Part shown: positions 9,677-19,197 of the stretch, piece after piece | How the letters are laid out: each line of letters begins with the position of its first letter | Numbering within the stretch: position 1 is the first letter of the stretch | IMG/VR virus record: IMGVR_UViG_3300032249_001122 | Span: 1 to 50,723 of that record | DNA from: a virus | DNA: 50,723 bases | Strand: one strand, 5' to 3' | Notes under the pieces: generated by a model | What the model saw: only the letters and a program-made list of their open reading frames with translations | Databases searched by the model: none | What the model was told of the DNA's origin: nothing | Position numbers and translations under genes: made by a program

Positions 9677-11338
9677 TTATGTATAGACCTTGATTACGAC
9701 TACACCGTTTGCTCCGGATGCACCTGAAATGTATGTAGTACCCGAACCAGGACTTGCAGTGTCATTGAAGGCTCCACCACCTCCGGCTCCACCAAATCCA
9801 CTACCATTTCCAGCCACGGCTGCCGAATCTCCGTCCGGCCCATAACATGTTGGTGTGGAGCCTCCGGTTATTGATGTGTTGACTGAATAGGATGTCCAGC
9901 CTCCTAGACACCAACCGGGAACAGAACCTCCGTATGAGCCAATAGTATTACCCTTATTGAGACGAATTATCGGCTCCGGAGGCGCCCCAGGAATCATTAT
10001 GAAATAGTCAGGCTGGGGTGCACCAGGTGTGACGCTGCGTCCGGTCGCGAAGTTGACAGTGTGTGAGTTTGCCATGGAAAACCATGTAACCAGATTTGAT
10101 CCGGCAATAGAATCAACCGATGTCAGACCTCCATTACCTCCGTTTGCATATAGATCGAGAGCAGTATTTCCTGAATTCTGGGAGAATATGGTATTACCAC
10201 CTCTATATCCTACGCGTCCTTGTCGGAACGAACCTGAAGAGTTTCCGGCATGTCCTACTGTGATTGTACAGACCGAGTTAACATTAGAATTGGCGAATCG
10301 CACCTGAATAAGCGCACCTGCAAATCCTCCGGAGCAATAGTTTGCGTTTGCGGTACCGGTCGGGCCAGCACCATTACCTGCACCCGCACCACCACCACCT
10401 GCACCGATCATGATCAGTTCGATGTTCCCGGCATTTGCAGGTTTCGTCCATGTGTATACGCCAGGCGTCGAATATACTGAGTATTCGATTAGACGACCGG
10501 ATTGATCCTGGCTTGTCGAAGAGAACTTCGCGAGTGCAGCCGAATGTACCGCATTGACCGCATTGGCAGTCGCGGCAATAGTCAGGTCAGTACAGGAAGT
10601 TGTATCGTCCAGTCGTGCAATACCTAATGTGGTCGTGGTGGCCACAGGTGGAGCATTGATGAACACCTGGTGTCCGCTGGTGACTGTCGTGTTTGTTCCC
10701 TGAATCAAATTGGCAGAGAATCCAAGACTTCCCGGCCCATACGTCGCGGCGATACCTATGCCAGGTCTTACGGTATTTGTCGTGAGAGAACCTTCGGTCG
10801 TACCGATTAGAGTTTGTCCGCCTCCGATGAAAAAGGATGCGCGACCCGTACCACCTACGGCGGTCGATAGGACTCCAGTATTCACCAGATTCGCGTCTGC
10901 TGCCACGGACGCAAGAATCGAATTCGCGCCTCTCAGAGAATTGGCCGAGAGGGCAATATTTGTGCGCGTGTTCACGAACGAATCGACTGGAACGATGTTG
11001 ACGGAAATGGTCGATCCCAGAGAAAGGGTTCCGCCTCCGTTCATTCCGGTGGTCGCGTTCACCGTAATGGACGAGTTGCCTAGCTGGGAGTTTCGGAATG
11101 CATTGAGAGACACTGCCGTTCCAGGAATGGAAAACAGATTGAATCCATTGGCAATAATGAAGCCGTTTGCGACATTGAGTGATACGGCCGTTGTGTTTGC
11201 TGGATTGATTACCACATTGCCGTCGAAGTTGAATCCCGTAGGCGCCAACATTCCATTGAGAGTAGACGATAGCTGATTAACTATCGTTCGCCCAAAATCG
11301 ATGGTATTGGTGATGAGAATCCGACTGATATTGGCCAT
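9677..11338 (-). CDS. Glycine-rich tail adhesin, paralogue 3
   Basis: This 553-residue protein is the first of three tandem adhesin genes. The N-terminus resembles the others (ILITNTIDFGRTIVNQLSST); the shaft has VSLNVANGFIIANGFNLFSI and TANAVNAVHS blocks. From about residue 290 a glycine-rich domain begins (YTWTKPANAGNIELIMIGAG) with GGGGAGAGNGAG, YGGSVPGW and GFGGAGGGGA. Three tandem copies with different tips suggest gene duplication and diversification of receptor-binding proteins. The assignment rests on composition and the YTWTKPA entry motif; the receptor is unknown. Confidence 0.73.
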   Translation of the reverse strand: MANISRILITNTIDFGRTIVNQLSSTLNGMLAPTGFNFDGNVVINPANTTAVSLNVANGFIIANGFNLFSIPGTAVSLNAFRNSQLGNSSITVNATTGMNGGGTLSLGSTISVNIVPVDSFVNTRTNIALSANSLRGANSILASVAADANLVNTGVLSTAVGGTGRASFFIGGGQTLIGTTEGSLTTNTVRPGIGIAATYGPGSLGFSANLIQGTNTTVTSGHQVFINAPPVATTTTLGIARLDDTTSCTDLTIAATANAVNAVHSAALAKFSSTSQDQSGRLIEYSVYSTPGVYTWTKPANAGNIELIMIGAGGGGAGAGNGAGPTGTANANYCSGGFAGALIQVRFANSNVNSVCTITVGHAGNSSGSFRQGRVGYRGGNTIFSQNSGNTALDLYANGGNGGLTSVDSIAGSNLVTWFSMANSHTVNFATGRSVTPGAPQPDYFIMIPGAPPEPIIRLNKGNTIGSYGGSVPGWCLGGWTSYSVNTSITGGSTPTCYGPDGDSAAVAGNGSGFGGAGGGGAFNDTASPGSGTTYISGASGANGVVVIKVYT

Positions 11339-11343
11339 TATTA

Positions 11344-11505
11344 CTACTGCGCCTTCTTATCCAGTCGAATCAGAATATCCAACATCGTATCGACCTTGGA
11401 TTCCAACGCACCTACTCTTTCCTCTATTGCGTCCTGCTGTCGCTTCTTTTCGAGAGCAACACGGCGCGCCGTTTCATAGTTGTTCTTTTCTACCGGAGAT
11501 GTCAT
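11344..11505 (-). CDS. Small coiled-coil protein, unknown function
   Basis: This 53-residue protein (MTSPVEKNNYETARRVALEK...) is almost wholly helical, with heptad-like spacing of Leu/Val/Ile in its second half (RVGALESKVDTMLDILIRLD), so a coiled coil is likely. A longer frame reaches 11604, but the late box GATAAATA at 11536-11543 lies inside that extension, and GAAGG sits 8 bases before the ATG at 11505. The shorter start is therefore preferred. It sits between the accessory structural gene and the adhesins; a role as an oligomerisation or assembly factor for fibres is a guess. Confidence 0.6.
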   Translation of the reverse strand: MTSPVEKNNYETARRVALEKKRQQDAIEERVGALESKVDTMLDILIRLDKKAQ

Positions 11506-11535
11506 AATCAAAGCCTTCGATCCTATCTGTCGATG

Positions 11536-11543
11536 ATATTTAT
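11536..11543 (-). promoter_or_regulatory. Late promoter box GATAAATA
   Basis: The minus strand reads GATAAATA, 31 bases before the ATG at 11505. Its position decides the start of the coiled-coil gene and probably drives the three adhesin genes that follow. Confidence 0.6.
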
Positions 11544-11610
11544 CGCTGTCCTTGAGGTCCATGAGGTCCGGACAGTGAATATTTGTGCTAGGGTTATCCG
11601 CCATAATGTA

Positions 11611-14136
11611 TTAGATTCCATATGGTGCGAGTGCAATCGCCCTCATGTCGAACGCAACAGGAATGACTGTCGTCGTCTGGGATGTTAGCACGATCTTGAT
11701 CGCAAACTGATTGAACGAGTCGTAGGTTGTCGAACCGGAGGTATAGGTCACCGACTGCGAGTTAGCCGACGCATGATACTCGTACTCAATCGGATCGTTC
11801 TCGTCGTCCGAATACTGATTCGTCGGAGTCACCTGAGTCATCAGTGACCAAGGCTTTGCAGTAAACGGTTCTGGGTCCGAAAGGTTTCTGATCTTGTAGT
11901 ACACATAGACCTCGGTCGTCTGAGGTTTTGCGGCTGTCACATAGCATCGGATATCACCGGCATCGAAGCCTTCGGCAAGTGTGATCACGCGCGTCACATA
12001 ACGAGCGCGGGCAAGACCACCTTCGGCAGAGGTTTCGGAAGCAATGATGACATTCGCGTTCGCTCCGGCGGTACCGCCGAAGATGATCGCAGTCGCCTGG
12101 CCAGTGTAACCGGAGCCGAGTGAGTCCACGATGATTGACTGAATCGCGCCACCAGAAATCTGATCGACGCGCGCATTCGCACCCGTTCCACCACCACCGG
12201 TAATAAGAACGGCAATGTTCGCATTGGTCGTGTAACCCGTACCACCATTAACGATGGTGATTGCATCGTTCGTGATCGGAAGATTGTTGATCATGTTTTC
12301 CGAACCAAGAACGAGTAGCTTCTGGGTCTGAATGATCGGCGACAGATTACGGTCGTTCGTTGACATCGAACCGCGGACACGGAAGAGTCCATCGGTCGCT
12401 CCACCAATCACGGTACGTGAGGTCAGATCATAGGTCTTTTTGGGCGTGATGTTCGTATAGGACGAACCGAAGTTGGTCGAGTACGAGTACGACAACGAGG
12501 TGTTGTTATACATTTCCTCGTAGGTCTGGACATACAGAGAGTCGGCATTGATGTTATATGACGGAGCGGCCGCATAGAAATCAATCGTTCCGGAAGAACC
12601 GGTATTGAACACGGCCTTCTTGATAACGAACATGAGGTCCTCTTCCTGGACGGGCGTCCAGGTCGATCCATTCTGGGACTTGAAGAAGGACCCCAGATAA
12701 GGCTGCGTGGACACGATACGCGATGAGCCGATGATTTGCTTGCCCAGTTCAGACACGTACACATTATAGTTGAGCGAGTCCGTCAGCGCGACGATTGCAT
12801 ATTCACTGCCCGGCGCGAGATACACAGGACCCGGGAAGGTAAAGGTTGTCGCGGTCAGCGCATTGGCCGTATTAGGAAGAGTGGATAGCTTGATCTGATG
12901 AGGATACAGTTCGGTCTCACCGTTCTTCAGGATTTCTGACGAATGTGGGAATCCGTTAACGACCGGACGAACTTGTAGAGTGACAGGTAGTACTGTGTCC
13001 TTGGACGCAAAGAACAAATCGACTGATGTGATCATGACGCCCGAAGGATACAGCGATTCGTCCACGAAGAAAGTTTCCGCAATAGGGTCGCGTTTCACGG
13101 GTCTTGGTGTAGGTGCAGGCTGCGTCGGCGCAGGAGGTGGCGGCGCCGGCTGCTGTGGATGCTGAATCGTGATGTCCGTCTTGACTTCGGTCAGACCTGT
13201 GCCGATGAATCGGAACTCTGCACGCGTGAGTGCGCGCTCAGGATTATTGTCTGCATTGTCAATGATTCTGAACAGACGTTCGCCGGCACGGAACTTCAGC
13301 GTAGGCGTGTTCGGAATGACGAATGTACCGGCAATACAACCTACGCGTTCGACCACATGCGATCCGATGGAGTAGCGCGAGTTTCCGGTTGGCTGAGTCG
13401 TCCAGTTGGTCACGACATTCGCGACCTTTGTTATGCCATTATACTGTGCGATCAGGCCGGACTGTGCAACGCCCGAGCCGGATACGATGTATACCGTATT
13501 ACCGACATACCAGCCGGATGTTCCGCTGGCATCGGCAGCAAATGTGATTGAGTTTGCTCCGCCTGGAGGAACACCTACGGCCGCACTGCCGCCGTTTGCG
13601 GTACCTGAGCGATGATCATAACGATCAATAACCGCGACGGCACCGGACTTGGTACCAGTAATCGTCGCCCCGACAGGAAAGTCACCGATGACATTTGCAA
13701 GAAACAACACGGTGTTTCCGGTGGCCAAATCGATTGTCGCGTCGAGAATCGTTGCCGTATTCGTGAGATATGTGATCTGGTCCGAGTTTCCTAGGACATC
13801 AATGAATCCGTTATTCGTTCCGCGAATTCCTAGAGCGGATGCGCGCTGTACATACTGGGAGACATTCACGCCATCAAAGAAATAGAATACCGGCGTCTGA
13901 GGACGCAGAGATGTTCCGACAAAGGTCGTAGGAAATGTACGCAGAAATGGATTGGTCGAAATGTCGGTAACAAACGACTGAGTAGTCGAAGCCGAACCGG
14001 CAGGCTGTACAGTCGTGGTGACCGTAGGAGGCTGAACGGTTCTACGCGAGCGGCGATTGTCCGCATTGATACGCGGCGTGCCGATAACGACACCACCTCT
14101 ATTTCTTCTTCCGCGTAACCTAAAAGGACCTGACAT
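11611..14136 (-). CDS. Baseplate/fibre-connector structural protein (C-terminal half of DUF4815-type protein)
   Basis: This 841-residue protein has a basic N-terminus (RLRGRRNRGG), a beta-rich middle with a proline linker (PQQPAPPPPAPTQPAPTP), and then the block PIAETFFVDESLYPSGVMIT / SVDLFFASKDTVLPVTLQVR. That block is typical of the C-terminal region of DUF4815-containing virion proteins of T4-like marine phages. Near residues 625-700 are two GTGYTT/GSGYTG repeats also seen in gp6, gp7 and gp8 here. A strong AGGAGAG precedes the ATG. The upstream gene looks like the N-terminal part of the same ancestral protein, so this may be a split gene. A role in linking fibres to the baseplate is inferred from position. 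Confidence 0.6.
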   Translation of the reverse strand: MSGPFRLRGRRNRGGVVIGTPRINADNRRSRRTVQPPTVTTTVQPAGSASTTQSFVTDISTNPFLRTFPTTFVGTSLRPQTPVFYFFDGVNVSQYVQRASALGIRGTNNGFIDVLGNSDQITYLTNTATILDATIDLATGNTVLFLANVIGDFPVGATITGTKSGAVAVIDRYDHRSGTANGGSAAVGVPPGGANSITFAADASGTSGWYVGNTVYIVSGSGVAQSGLIAQYNGITKVANVVTNWTTQPTGNSRYSIGSHVVERVGCIAGTFVIPNTPTLKFRAGERLFRIIDNADNNPERALTRAEFRFIGTGLTEVKTDITIQHPQQPAPPPPAPTQPAPTPRPVKRDPIAETFFVDESLYPSGVMITSVDLFFASKDTVLPVTLQVRPVVNGFPHSSEILKNGETELYPHQIKLSTLPNTANALTATTFTFPGPVYLAPGSEYAIVALTDSLNYNVYVSELGKQIIGSSRIVSTQPYLGSFFKSQNGSTWTPVQEEDLMFVIKKAVFNTGSSGTIDFYAAAPSYNINADSLYVQTYEEMYNNTSLSYSYSTNFGSSYTNITPKKTYDLTSRTVIGGATDGLFRVRGSMSTNDRNLSPIIQTQKLLVLGSENMINNLPITNDAITIVNGGTGYTTNANIAVLITGGGGTGANARVDQISGGAIQSIIVDSLGSGYTGQATAIIFGGTAGANANVIIASETSAEGGLARARYVTRVITLAEGFDAGDIRCYVTAAKPQTTEVYVYYKIRNLSDPEPFTAKPWSLMTQVTPTNQYSDDENDPIEYEYHASANSQSVTYTSGSTTYDSFNQFAIKIVLTSQTTTVIPVAFDMRAIALAPYGI

Positions 14137-14169
14137 TTTTGTTTGCTCTCCTTGGAATATTTTGTAGTA

Positions 14170-17100
14170 TTATGTTCTGCGGCGACGGCTTGAACGACGA
14201 CCGAACCAGCCAATCTGCCACCAGCGACGACGACCGCCATGAGGGTCCGGACGAGGTACTGTATTTGCCCTAGGTGCGTTACCATTCTGTGCCGGTGGTA
14301 CCGTAATGAGATTATCATTCTGACCCGACGGATTGATGATGACTGCCGGTGCCGTGATTGTATCGACCCAGATGTCTGCATCCGGGAACATCTTGAGCGT
14401 ACCGGCATAGATCGCGAACATGTAAGGCTGTATGTTCTCGGTCTTCGTGGCTGCGGGCTGAGTGACCATGACTTCTTCGGTATATGCAAGGGTCGCAGCC
14501 TGTGACGCAATTGTGATTCCTGAGTTGGATGCATAGTACAGAGGGGTGGCCGTCGCAAAGTTGCGAGGAACCATACCGCCGGTATCGACATCCATGGCAC
14601 AGTCATAGTCGGTCGAGGACACGTCACCGATTGAGTGGCCTGTGAACGAGTCAACAATGATGCCATATTTCGCGCGGGATAGACCAAGTGCATCCGTGAT
14701 TGTCGTGTCCGTCGCATCCTTTTCAAGAAGCGAGAGCGTCGTGTAGTATTCCAGATTCGTGATGCGTTGCTCCAGCGCACCGATGTCACGCATCGTGTAA
14801 CGTCTGTTTTCCTGATATGTCACATCCACATTGGCGGTATATAGAGTATACGCCGGTGTGTATAGCTTGTACAGAATCATCGAGTCGGTAATGTTTCCAG
14901 GCTCGACCGGATTGACTGCCGGCACGCCCTGAATCAGCTTGAACTGTCGGTCTTTGGTCAGAACCAACTTGTCGATTCGGCTCAGGAAGTACTGATACTG
15001 CACCGTCTGGAAGTTATAGTTAGGAACAGACAGACGCAATCCCTGATATACCTGGTTTCCAATGGCGGCATTCGATGCCGGTGTCACGCGTGGACGGAAG
15101 TCCAAGCAGTCGCGTAGCGCATATGTGAGTCCGTCGGACAACGTGGCCGAAGGAATCTCGGCATAACCTGTATTGGCCGAGTTAGGATACGAGTCAACAG
15201 AGAAGTAACCCAGACCAGACGATGTATAACCTGCGGCATGATCGTACCAATCAACGCACGCGACCAGATTTCCTGACGGAGACTGTGCCGAGTTCTTTAA
15301 TGAGATCGATGAATGCCCGTAGTGTGTATCTGTCTGACCGTTGTCGAAGTTAAAGCGGGTCGTCACATCCGTGAAGCCAGTCAGTGATGACGCCGGAGCC
15401 GGGAAGCCCGTTCCAACACCCATATCCCAAATCTTGGAGATACGGATTGCGTCAGGAATGTAGAGCGACATCTTCGCGCCAGGATTTCGGAACGGATTCT
15501 GAATCACGACCTGGCCGGCTTGTAGATAGACTGTGGTGTTCGCAACAGTCGAGTAACCAGTGACCGGGTCCTGATATAGCTGCTGGAACGAACCGTTGGA
15601 TGCCTGAGGTACAGGATTGAATACCGTATTGGATGCATTGTAGCGAACCTTGGTCTTTGGTCCCGTCTCGCCTCCGGCAATGATCTGTACGGTTGCAACG
15701 ATGGTTGCCGTGAACGTATCAGGCGATGCAGGCGCCGATCCGTCGGTTGTCATCTGGACGAAGTGTGTCGAACCACCGCCACCGGTAGTCGTGATTGTTC
15801 CTAGCTGAACGATGTCACCATTGGAGCGGCCGGATGTACCAGCGGCCGTCACATACACAATATAGTTCGTAAGCACTGCGGTCGAGGTACCTGACGATAC
15901 ACCAGAGGACGTCACGAATGATTCGTTGATACCATCAACCTGGATACCACCTGTAGGTGTCGTGATTGTGCCTGCGGTGAACGCGACGCCCGTAAAGACT
16001 TTCTTGTACTGATAGTTAGGAACAGAAGGCGCAAGCAGAGAGCCGGCCTTTATGAAGTCCTGAGGGAATGGGAACACAAGGGACGGGTCCGTTGATTCCT
16101 GGAAGTATGTCGAGCCGCCAGAGCGCGACGCCTGAGTCACATTGTATTTTGTCCAGAGCGTATTCGCGCCCGTGTTTGACGAGCCACCAGTACCGGCGAC
16201 GGCCTTGAGGTCCTTCGTGTCGAAGTCGATTGACACATTTGTGGCATTTGTCGGAGTCGTCGTAAAGACCGTATTCGTCGTGACGAACTTGTGACCTGTC
16301 GCATTGACGGAGTAGCCCGCAATAACGGCCATCTGTCCGGTACCAGGACCGCTGGTGAATCGGATTGTCGCACCGACATAGGCCGATGTCTGGGATGAGA
16401 AGGTGTTCTGGGCATTGGGATCATATAGAAGAATCGTATTGGCAGAGATGACCGTGCTGACATTCGAGCGCAGATTGGAGTATACCGTATCGAACATGTA
16501 CAGACGATACACGCGAGACTGGGCATTTCCTGTGTTTGCGGCCGAATCATATGTCACCATACGAACACGACCTGTTCCGATCTTGGTCGAACGATACTGG
16601 GCACCCACCGGAGTCGTGGCAGGCGTCGCAATGTTCGCGATCATCTGATGCGGTACGCAATGCAGATCGATAATCATAGGTTCGGAATGATCGAGATATC
16701 CGCGACCTTCGGAGACTGTCAGATAGTTTCCGTATGACATGTTGAGTGGATAGTTGGAGACCGTTGTCGTGTCACGCGCGCGAGGAACGATGATTTGCGT
16801 CGGAGCAATCGTCTCGAACTCATAGCCATGCACATACGCCTTGCCTGGATCGATTGTCGCAATGTAGGTGTTCGCATTGGACGAGTTATCGGAAAGATTG
16901 AGCCTGAAGGCACGGACGGTATATGATCCAGATTCATCGAAGGTGCGTCGAGCAAGTGTATCTTCCAGATCGGAATAGACGGGATACACGACCTTCTTCT
17001 TGACGACACCGTTTTCCATGCGCAGCAGTTCAATGAATGCCGAATCGTCGGTCGAGGTCAGTGAACGCGTGGTAAGTGTGAGATCGATCTTATAACGAGC

Positions 17101-17820
17101 GCCGCCAGGCGCCTGATAGTTTGAGGACTCTTGTGCGGGGTCGAGCAGTGATGTGTCGGAGGCTTCGGTAATGATCTGATCGGTGATCGCAAGACCTATG
17201 CGCGCGTTTGCCGCAGTCGTATACTTGGATGCAATCGTGGACTGGCCGGGGGCGCGCACAAAGAAGCCATTGAAGAAGAAGATGCCGTCGGAAACGGATG
17301 CAATCGCGGCTGGTGTGTTTGCATCTGTTGCCGCAAGATTGGCGAAGATGGCTGTGTTCGGAACCATGATCGTATCGCCGCTCTGGAACTTATTTCCGGT
17401 GAGATACTTGATGACGAGTGCAGGAGGCTCGGTCGTGGAGTTAGCTGTCGCACCAATGACATACGCCTGGACTAGTGTATTGGATGAACCATATGCAATC
17501 GTCTGATTGAGGAACTGAGAGACATTGACATCCACATTGGCATACTGAGTCGCAAGATTGAGCGTGACGCCAGTGGTATCAATCGAAATCTGACCGCCCT
17601 GAACGATAGAGCCGTTATCGTAGATTGAGCGACCGAAGCGTTCCGTCTGGACCTGGGCCATCGTCTGCATCTGGGTAAGTTCGCGAGCCTGGATAGGATA
17701 TCCAGGACGGATCAGGATGCGATAGAAGTTCTTGTCTTCATTATAGTCATCATAGTAAGGCGCACCACGGCTTTCAATAGGAACAACCTTGGTGTTTGCA
17801 ATGTTTGCCGATGCGGTCAT
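14170..17820 (-). CDS. Large baseplate-associated structural protein, DUF4815-type
   Basis: This 1216-residue protein opens with the signature of DUF4815 virion proteins: APYYDDYNEDKNFYRILIRP, then GYPIQARELTQMQTMAQVQ and ERFGRSIYDNGSIVQGG (residues about 19-75). The rest is beta-rich, with an ALRDCLDFRPRVTP motif near residue 910 and a coiled segment around ALEQRITNLEYYTTLSLLEK. It ends in an Arg/Trp-rich tail (RRRRWWQIGWFGRRSSRRRR). The Arg-rich end here and the Arg-rich start of the next gene are what a split in one ancestral gene would leave. The position after gp8 corresponds to gp9/gp10 in T4, so a peripheral baseplate role is inferred. Shine-Dalgarno: AAGGACTGAC then ATG. Confidence 0.65.
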   Translation of the reverse strand: MTASANIANTKVVPIESRGAPYYDDYNEDKNFYRILIRPGYPIQARELTQMQTMAQVQTERFGRSIYDNGSIVQGGQISIDTTGVTLNLATQYANVDVNVSQFLNQTIAYGSSNTLVQAYVIGATANSTTEPPALVIKYLTGNKFQSGDTIMVPNTAIFANLAATDANTPAAIASVSDGIFFFNGFFVRAPGQSTIASKYTTAANARIGLAITDQIITEASDTSLLDPAQESSNYQAPGGARYKIDLTLTTRSLTSTDDSAFIELLRMENGVVKKKVVYPVYSDLEDTLARRTFDESGSYTVRAFRLNLSDNSSNANTYIATIDPGKAYVHGYEFETIAPTQIIVPRARDTTTVSNYPLNMSYGNYLTVSEGRGYLDHSEPMIIDLHCVPHQMIANIATPATTPVGAQYRSTKIGTGRVRMVTYDSAANTGNAQSRVYRLYMFDTVYSNLRSNVSTVISANTILLYDPNAQNTFSSQTSAYVGATIRFTSGPGTGQMAVIAGYSVNATGHKFVTTNTVFTTTPTNATNVSIDFDTKDLKAVAGTGGSSNTGANTLWTKYNVTQASRSGGSTYFQESTDPSLVFPFPQDFIKAGSLLAPSVPNYQYKKVFTGVAFTAGTITTPTGGIQVDGINESFVTSSGVSSGTSTAVLTNYIVYVTAAGTSGRSNGDIVQLGTITTTGGGGSTHFVQMTTDGSAPASPDTFTATIVATVQIIAGGETGPKTKVRYNASNTVFNPVPQASNGSFQQLYQDPVTGYSTVANTTVYLQAGQVVIQNPFRNPGAKMSLYIPDAIRISKIWDMGVGTGFPAPASSLTGFTDVTTRFNFDNGQTDTHYGHSSISLKNSAQSPSGNLVACVDWYDHAAGYTSSGLGYFSVDSYPNSANTGYAEIPSATLSDGLTYALRDCLDFRPRVTPASNAAIGNQVYQGLRLSVPNYNFQTVQYQYFLSRIDKLVLTKDRQFKLIQGVPAVNPVEPGNITDSMILYKLYTPAYTLYTANVDVTYQENRRYTMRDIGALEQRITNLEYYTTLSLLEKDATDTTITDALGLSRAKYGIIVDSFTGHSIGDVSSTDYDCAMDVDTGGMVPRNFATATPLYYASNSGITIASQAATLAYTEEVMVTQPAATKTENIQPYMFAIYAGTLKMFPDADIWVDTITAPAVIINPSGQNDNLITVPPAQNGNAPRANTVPRPDPHGGRRRWWQIGWFGRRSSRRRRT

Positions 17821-17843
17821 GTCAGTCCTTGTGTGCGATATTA

Positions 17844-19157
17844 CTAGAAGAACGAGATTATTAGTTTGATATCTTCAGTCTGCGACGGGTTACGCGCGAC
17901 GGGAGATATGTCGTCTATATAGATGATTTTTCCAGAGTTTCGTGTCAAATCTGGATTGGTTACTCCGGTTACATAACGAGACGCAGCCGTGACGGCTCCG
18001 ACGAGAGGTGCAGCCGTAGGGGTTCCGCGCGTCTCGGCCAGCTTCACGATTCCGTTGGCGGTGTCGAATTCGATGATTTCACCCACAAACGTCGCAGTAT
18101 CAAAGGTCGTTCCCTGGAATGCAAATTCGTCCTGGGCAAAGTTTGCACCTGAACCGGTTACGGAAAGCTTTGTTGTCTGGGAGAATGTGGTGCCTGAGAA
18201 GGCATTTCCGGCATACGAAAGAGGATCGGCGATCAGCGCAATCTGACGGAAATCATTGGTCGTGGGAATCGTTCCACCTTCGTCGGCACGAAGTCTCACA
18301 TTAATGAGAAGAGTCTTTGCACCCAGTTCGGACACTGCATCGGAACCGTGTCCACCCTTGGGTCCTATGGAGATCGAGAGGGCCGCGCCGGCACCTGTTC
18401 CGGAAATAGCCGCATTTGCGAAAGTATAGCCGGAACCTTTTGACACAATCGTGACATTCGTGACCGCACCCGACACAGTGTTGGTCGTGAGAGTGGCTGA
18501 AGCCCCCGCACCGTCGCCTGTAATAGATACGGTAGGCGTGCCTGTATAACCAGAACCTTGAGAAGTAATGTCAATCGAATCGATAGACCCGTCGGTGGCG
18601 GCTTGTTGGACGCGCCACTGCAGAGAACCGTCATTTGCGACGAGCGTTCGGACAGGAATCCATTCGTTTGTCGTGAAACGAATACGATCAACATCAGAAA
18701 GCGTGTACATGTACTTCCAGATATAGCCGTCGGCTGTGGTATAGGTCGTATTAGGATTGGTCGAGATCGGTTTTATGGACGAATTTGCATTTTTGTTATT
18801 GAATATACACTTGTACACATTGAAATCGTCGGTCAGCACATAGGGAAGATTGGTCGATCCGTACAGTGTCGAGCGTTCGCAGTCATATGGAACATATACC
18901 GTATTGGCCGTCCAGTTCTGACGACGGATTACATACGAGATGTCGCCGCCGGTAACCTTCTTGCCGCTGATGACATTGCGCCATACTTCGTAGACCGCAT
19001 CGACGGACGAGTTGGCCTGCGGAGGATTTGCGTCATTTGACCACGGATCAGCGCGCGCAATCGCGAGATACACGTTGGCCGTGTTGGAGATGGCGGCCCG
19101 GAATGATCGTGCCATGAAGACGCCCATGTCGGCCGTGAATGTTGACGTACTTGGCAT
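17844..19157 (-). CDS. 8: Baseplate wedge subunit gp8
   Basis: The match to T4 gp8 is clear by eye. Residues about 30-45 (ARADPWSNDANPP, cf. GRSEPWSSNEN), VYEVWRNVISGKKV, SYVIRRQNW, VYKCIFNN, GYIWKYMYTLSDVDRIRFTTNEWIPV, FRQIALIADPL and the C-terminal SGKIIYIDDISPVARNPSQTEDIKLIISFF-type end (cf. SGEMIYMENRPP...QTEEINILFTF) all align in order. At 437 residues it is about 100 longer than T4 gp8 (334). The excess is an insertion between the wedge core and the FRQI strand, made of two GxGY repeats (SQGSGYTGTPTVSITGDGAG). gp8 bridges wedge and hub in T4. The next gene upstream is gp7, as in T4. Confidence 0.92.
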   Translation of the reverse strand: MPSTSTFTADMGVFMARSFRAAISNTANVYLAIARADPWSNDANPPQANSSVDAVYEVWRNVISGKKVTGGDISYVIRRQNWTANTVYVPYDCERSTLYGSTNLPYVLTDDFNVYKCIFNNKNANSSIKPISTNPNTTYTTADGYIWKYMYTLSDVDRIRFTTNEWIPVRTLVANDGSLQWRVQQAATDGSIDSIDITSQGSGYTGTPTVSITGDGAGASATLTTNTVSGAVTNVTIVSKGSGYTFANAAISGTGAGAALSISIGPKGGHGSDAVSELGAKTLLINVRLRADEGGTIPTTNDFRQIALIADPLSYAGNAFSGTTFSQTTKLSVTGSGANFAQDEFAFQGTTFDTATFVGEIIEFDTANGIVKLAETRGTPTAAPLVGAVTAASRYVTGVTNPDLTRNSGKIIYIDDISPVARNPSQTEDIKLIISFF

Positions 19158-19197
19158 GATGTCGTACTATTCCTTTTTTCGTTCGTTCTGTTATATA

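Noticed and set aside
11506-11604. N-terminal extension of the small coiled-coil gene
   Set aside because: A late promoter box lies inside it and a better Shine-Dalgarno precedes the internal ATG at 11505.
13159-13885. Several short plus-strand frames opposite the DUF4815-type gene
   Set aside because: No Shine-Dalgarno, unusual composition, and the opposite strand has a strong coding signal.
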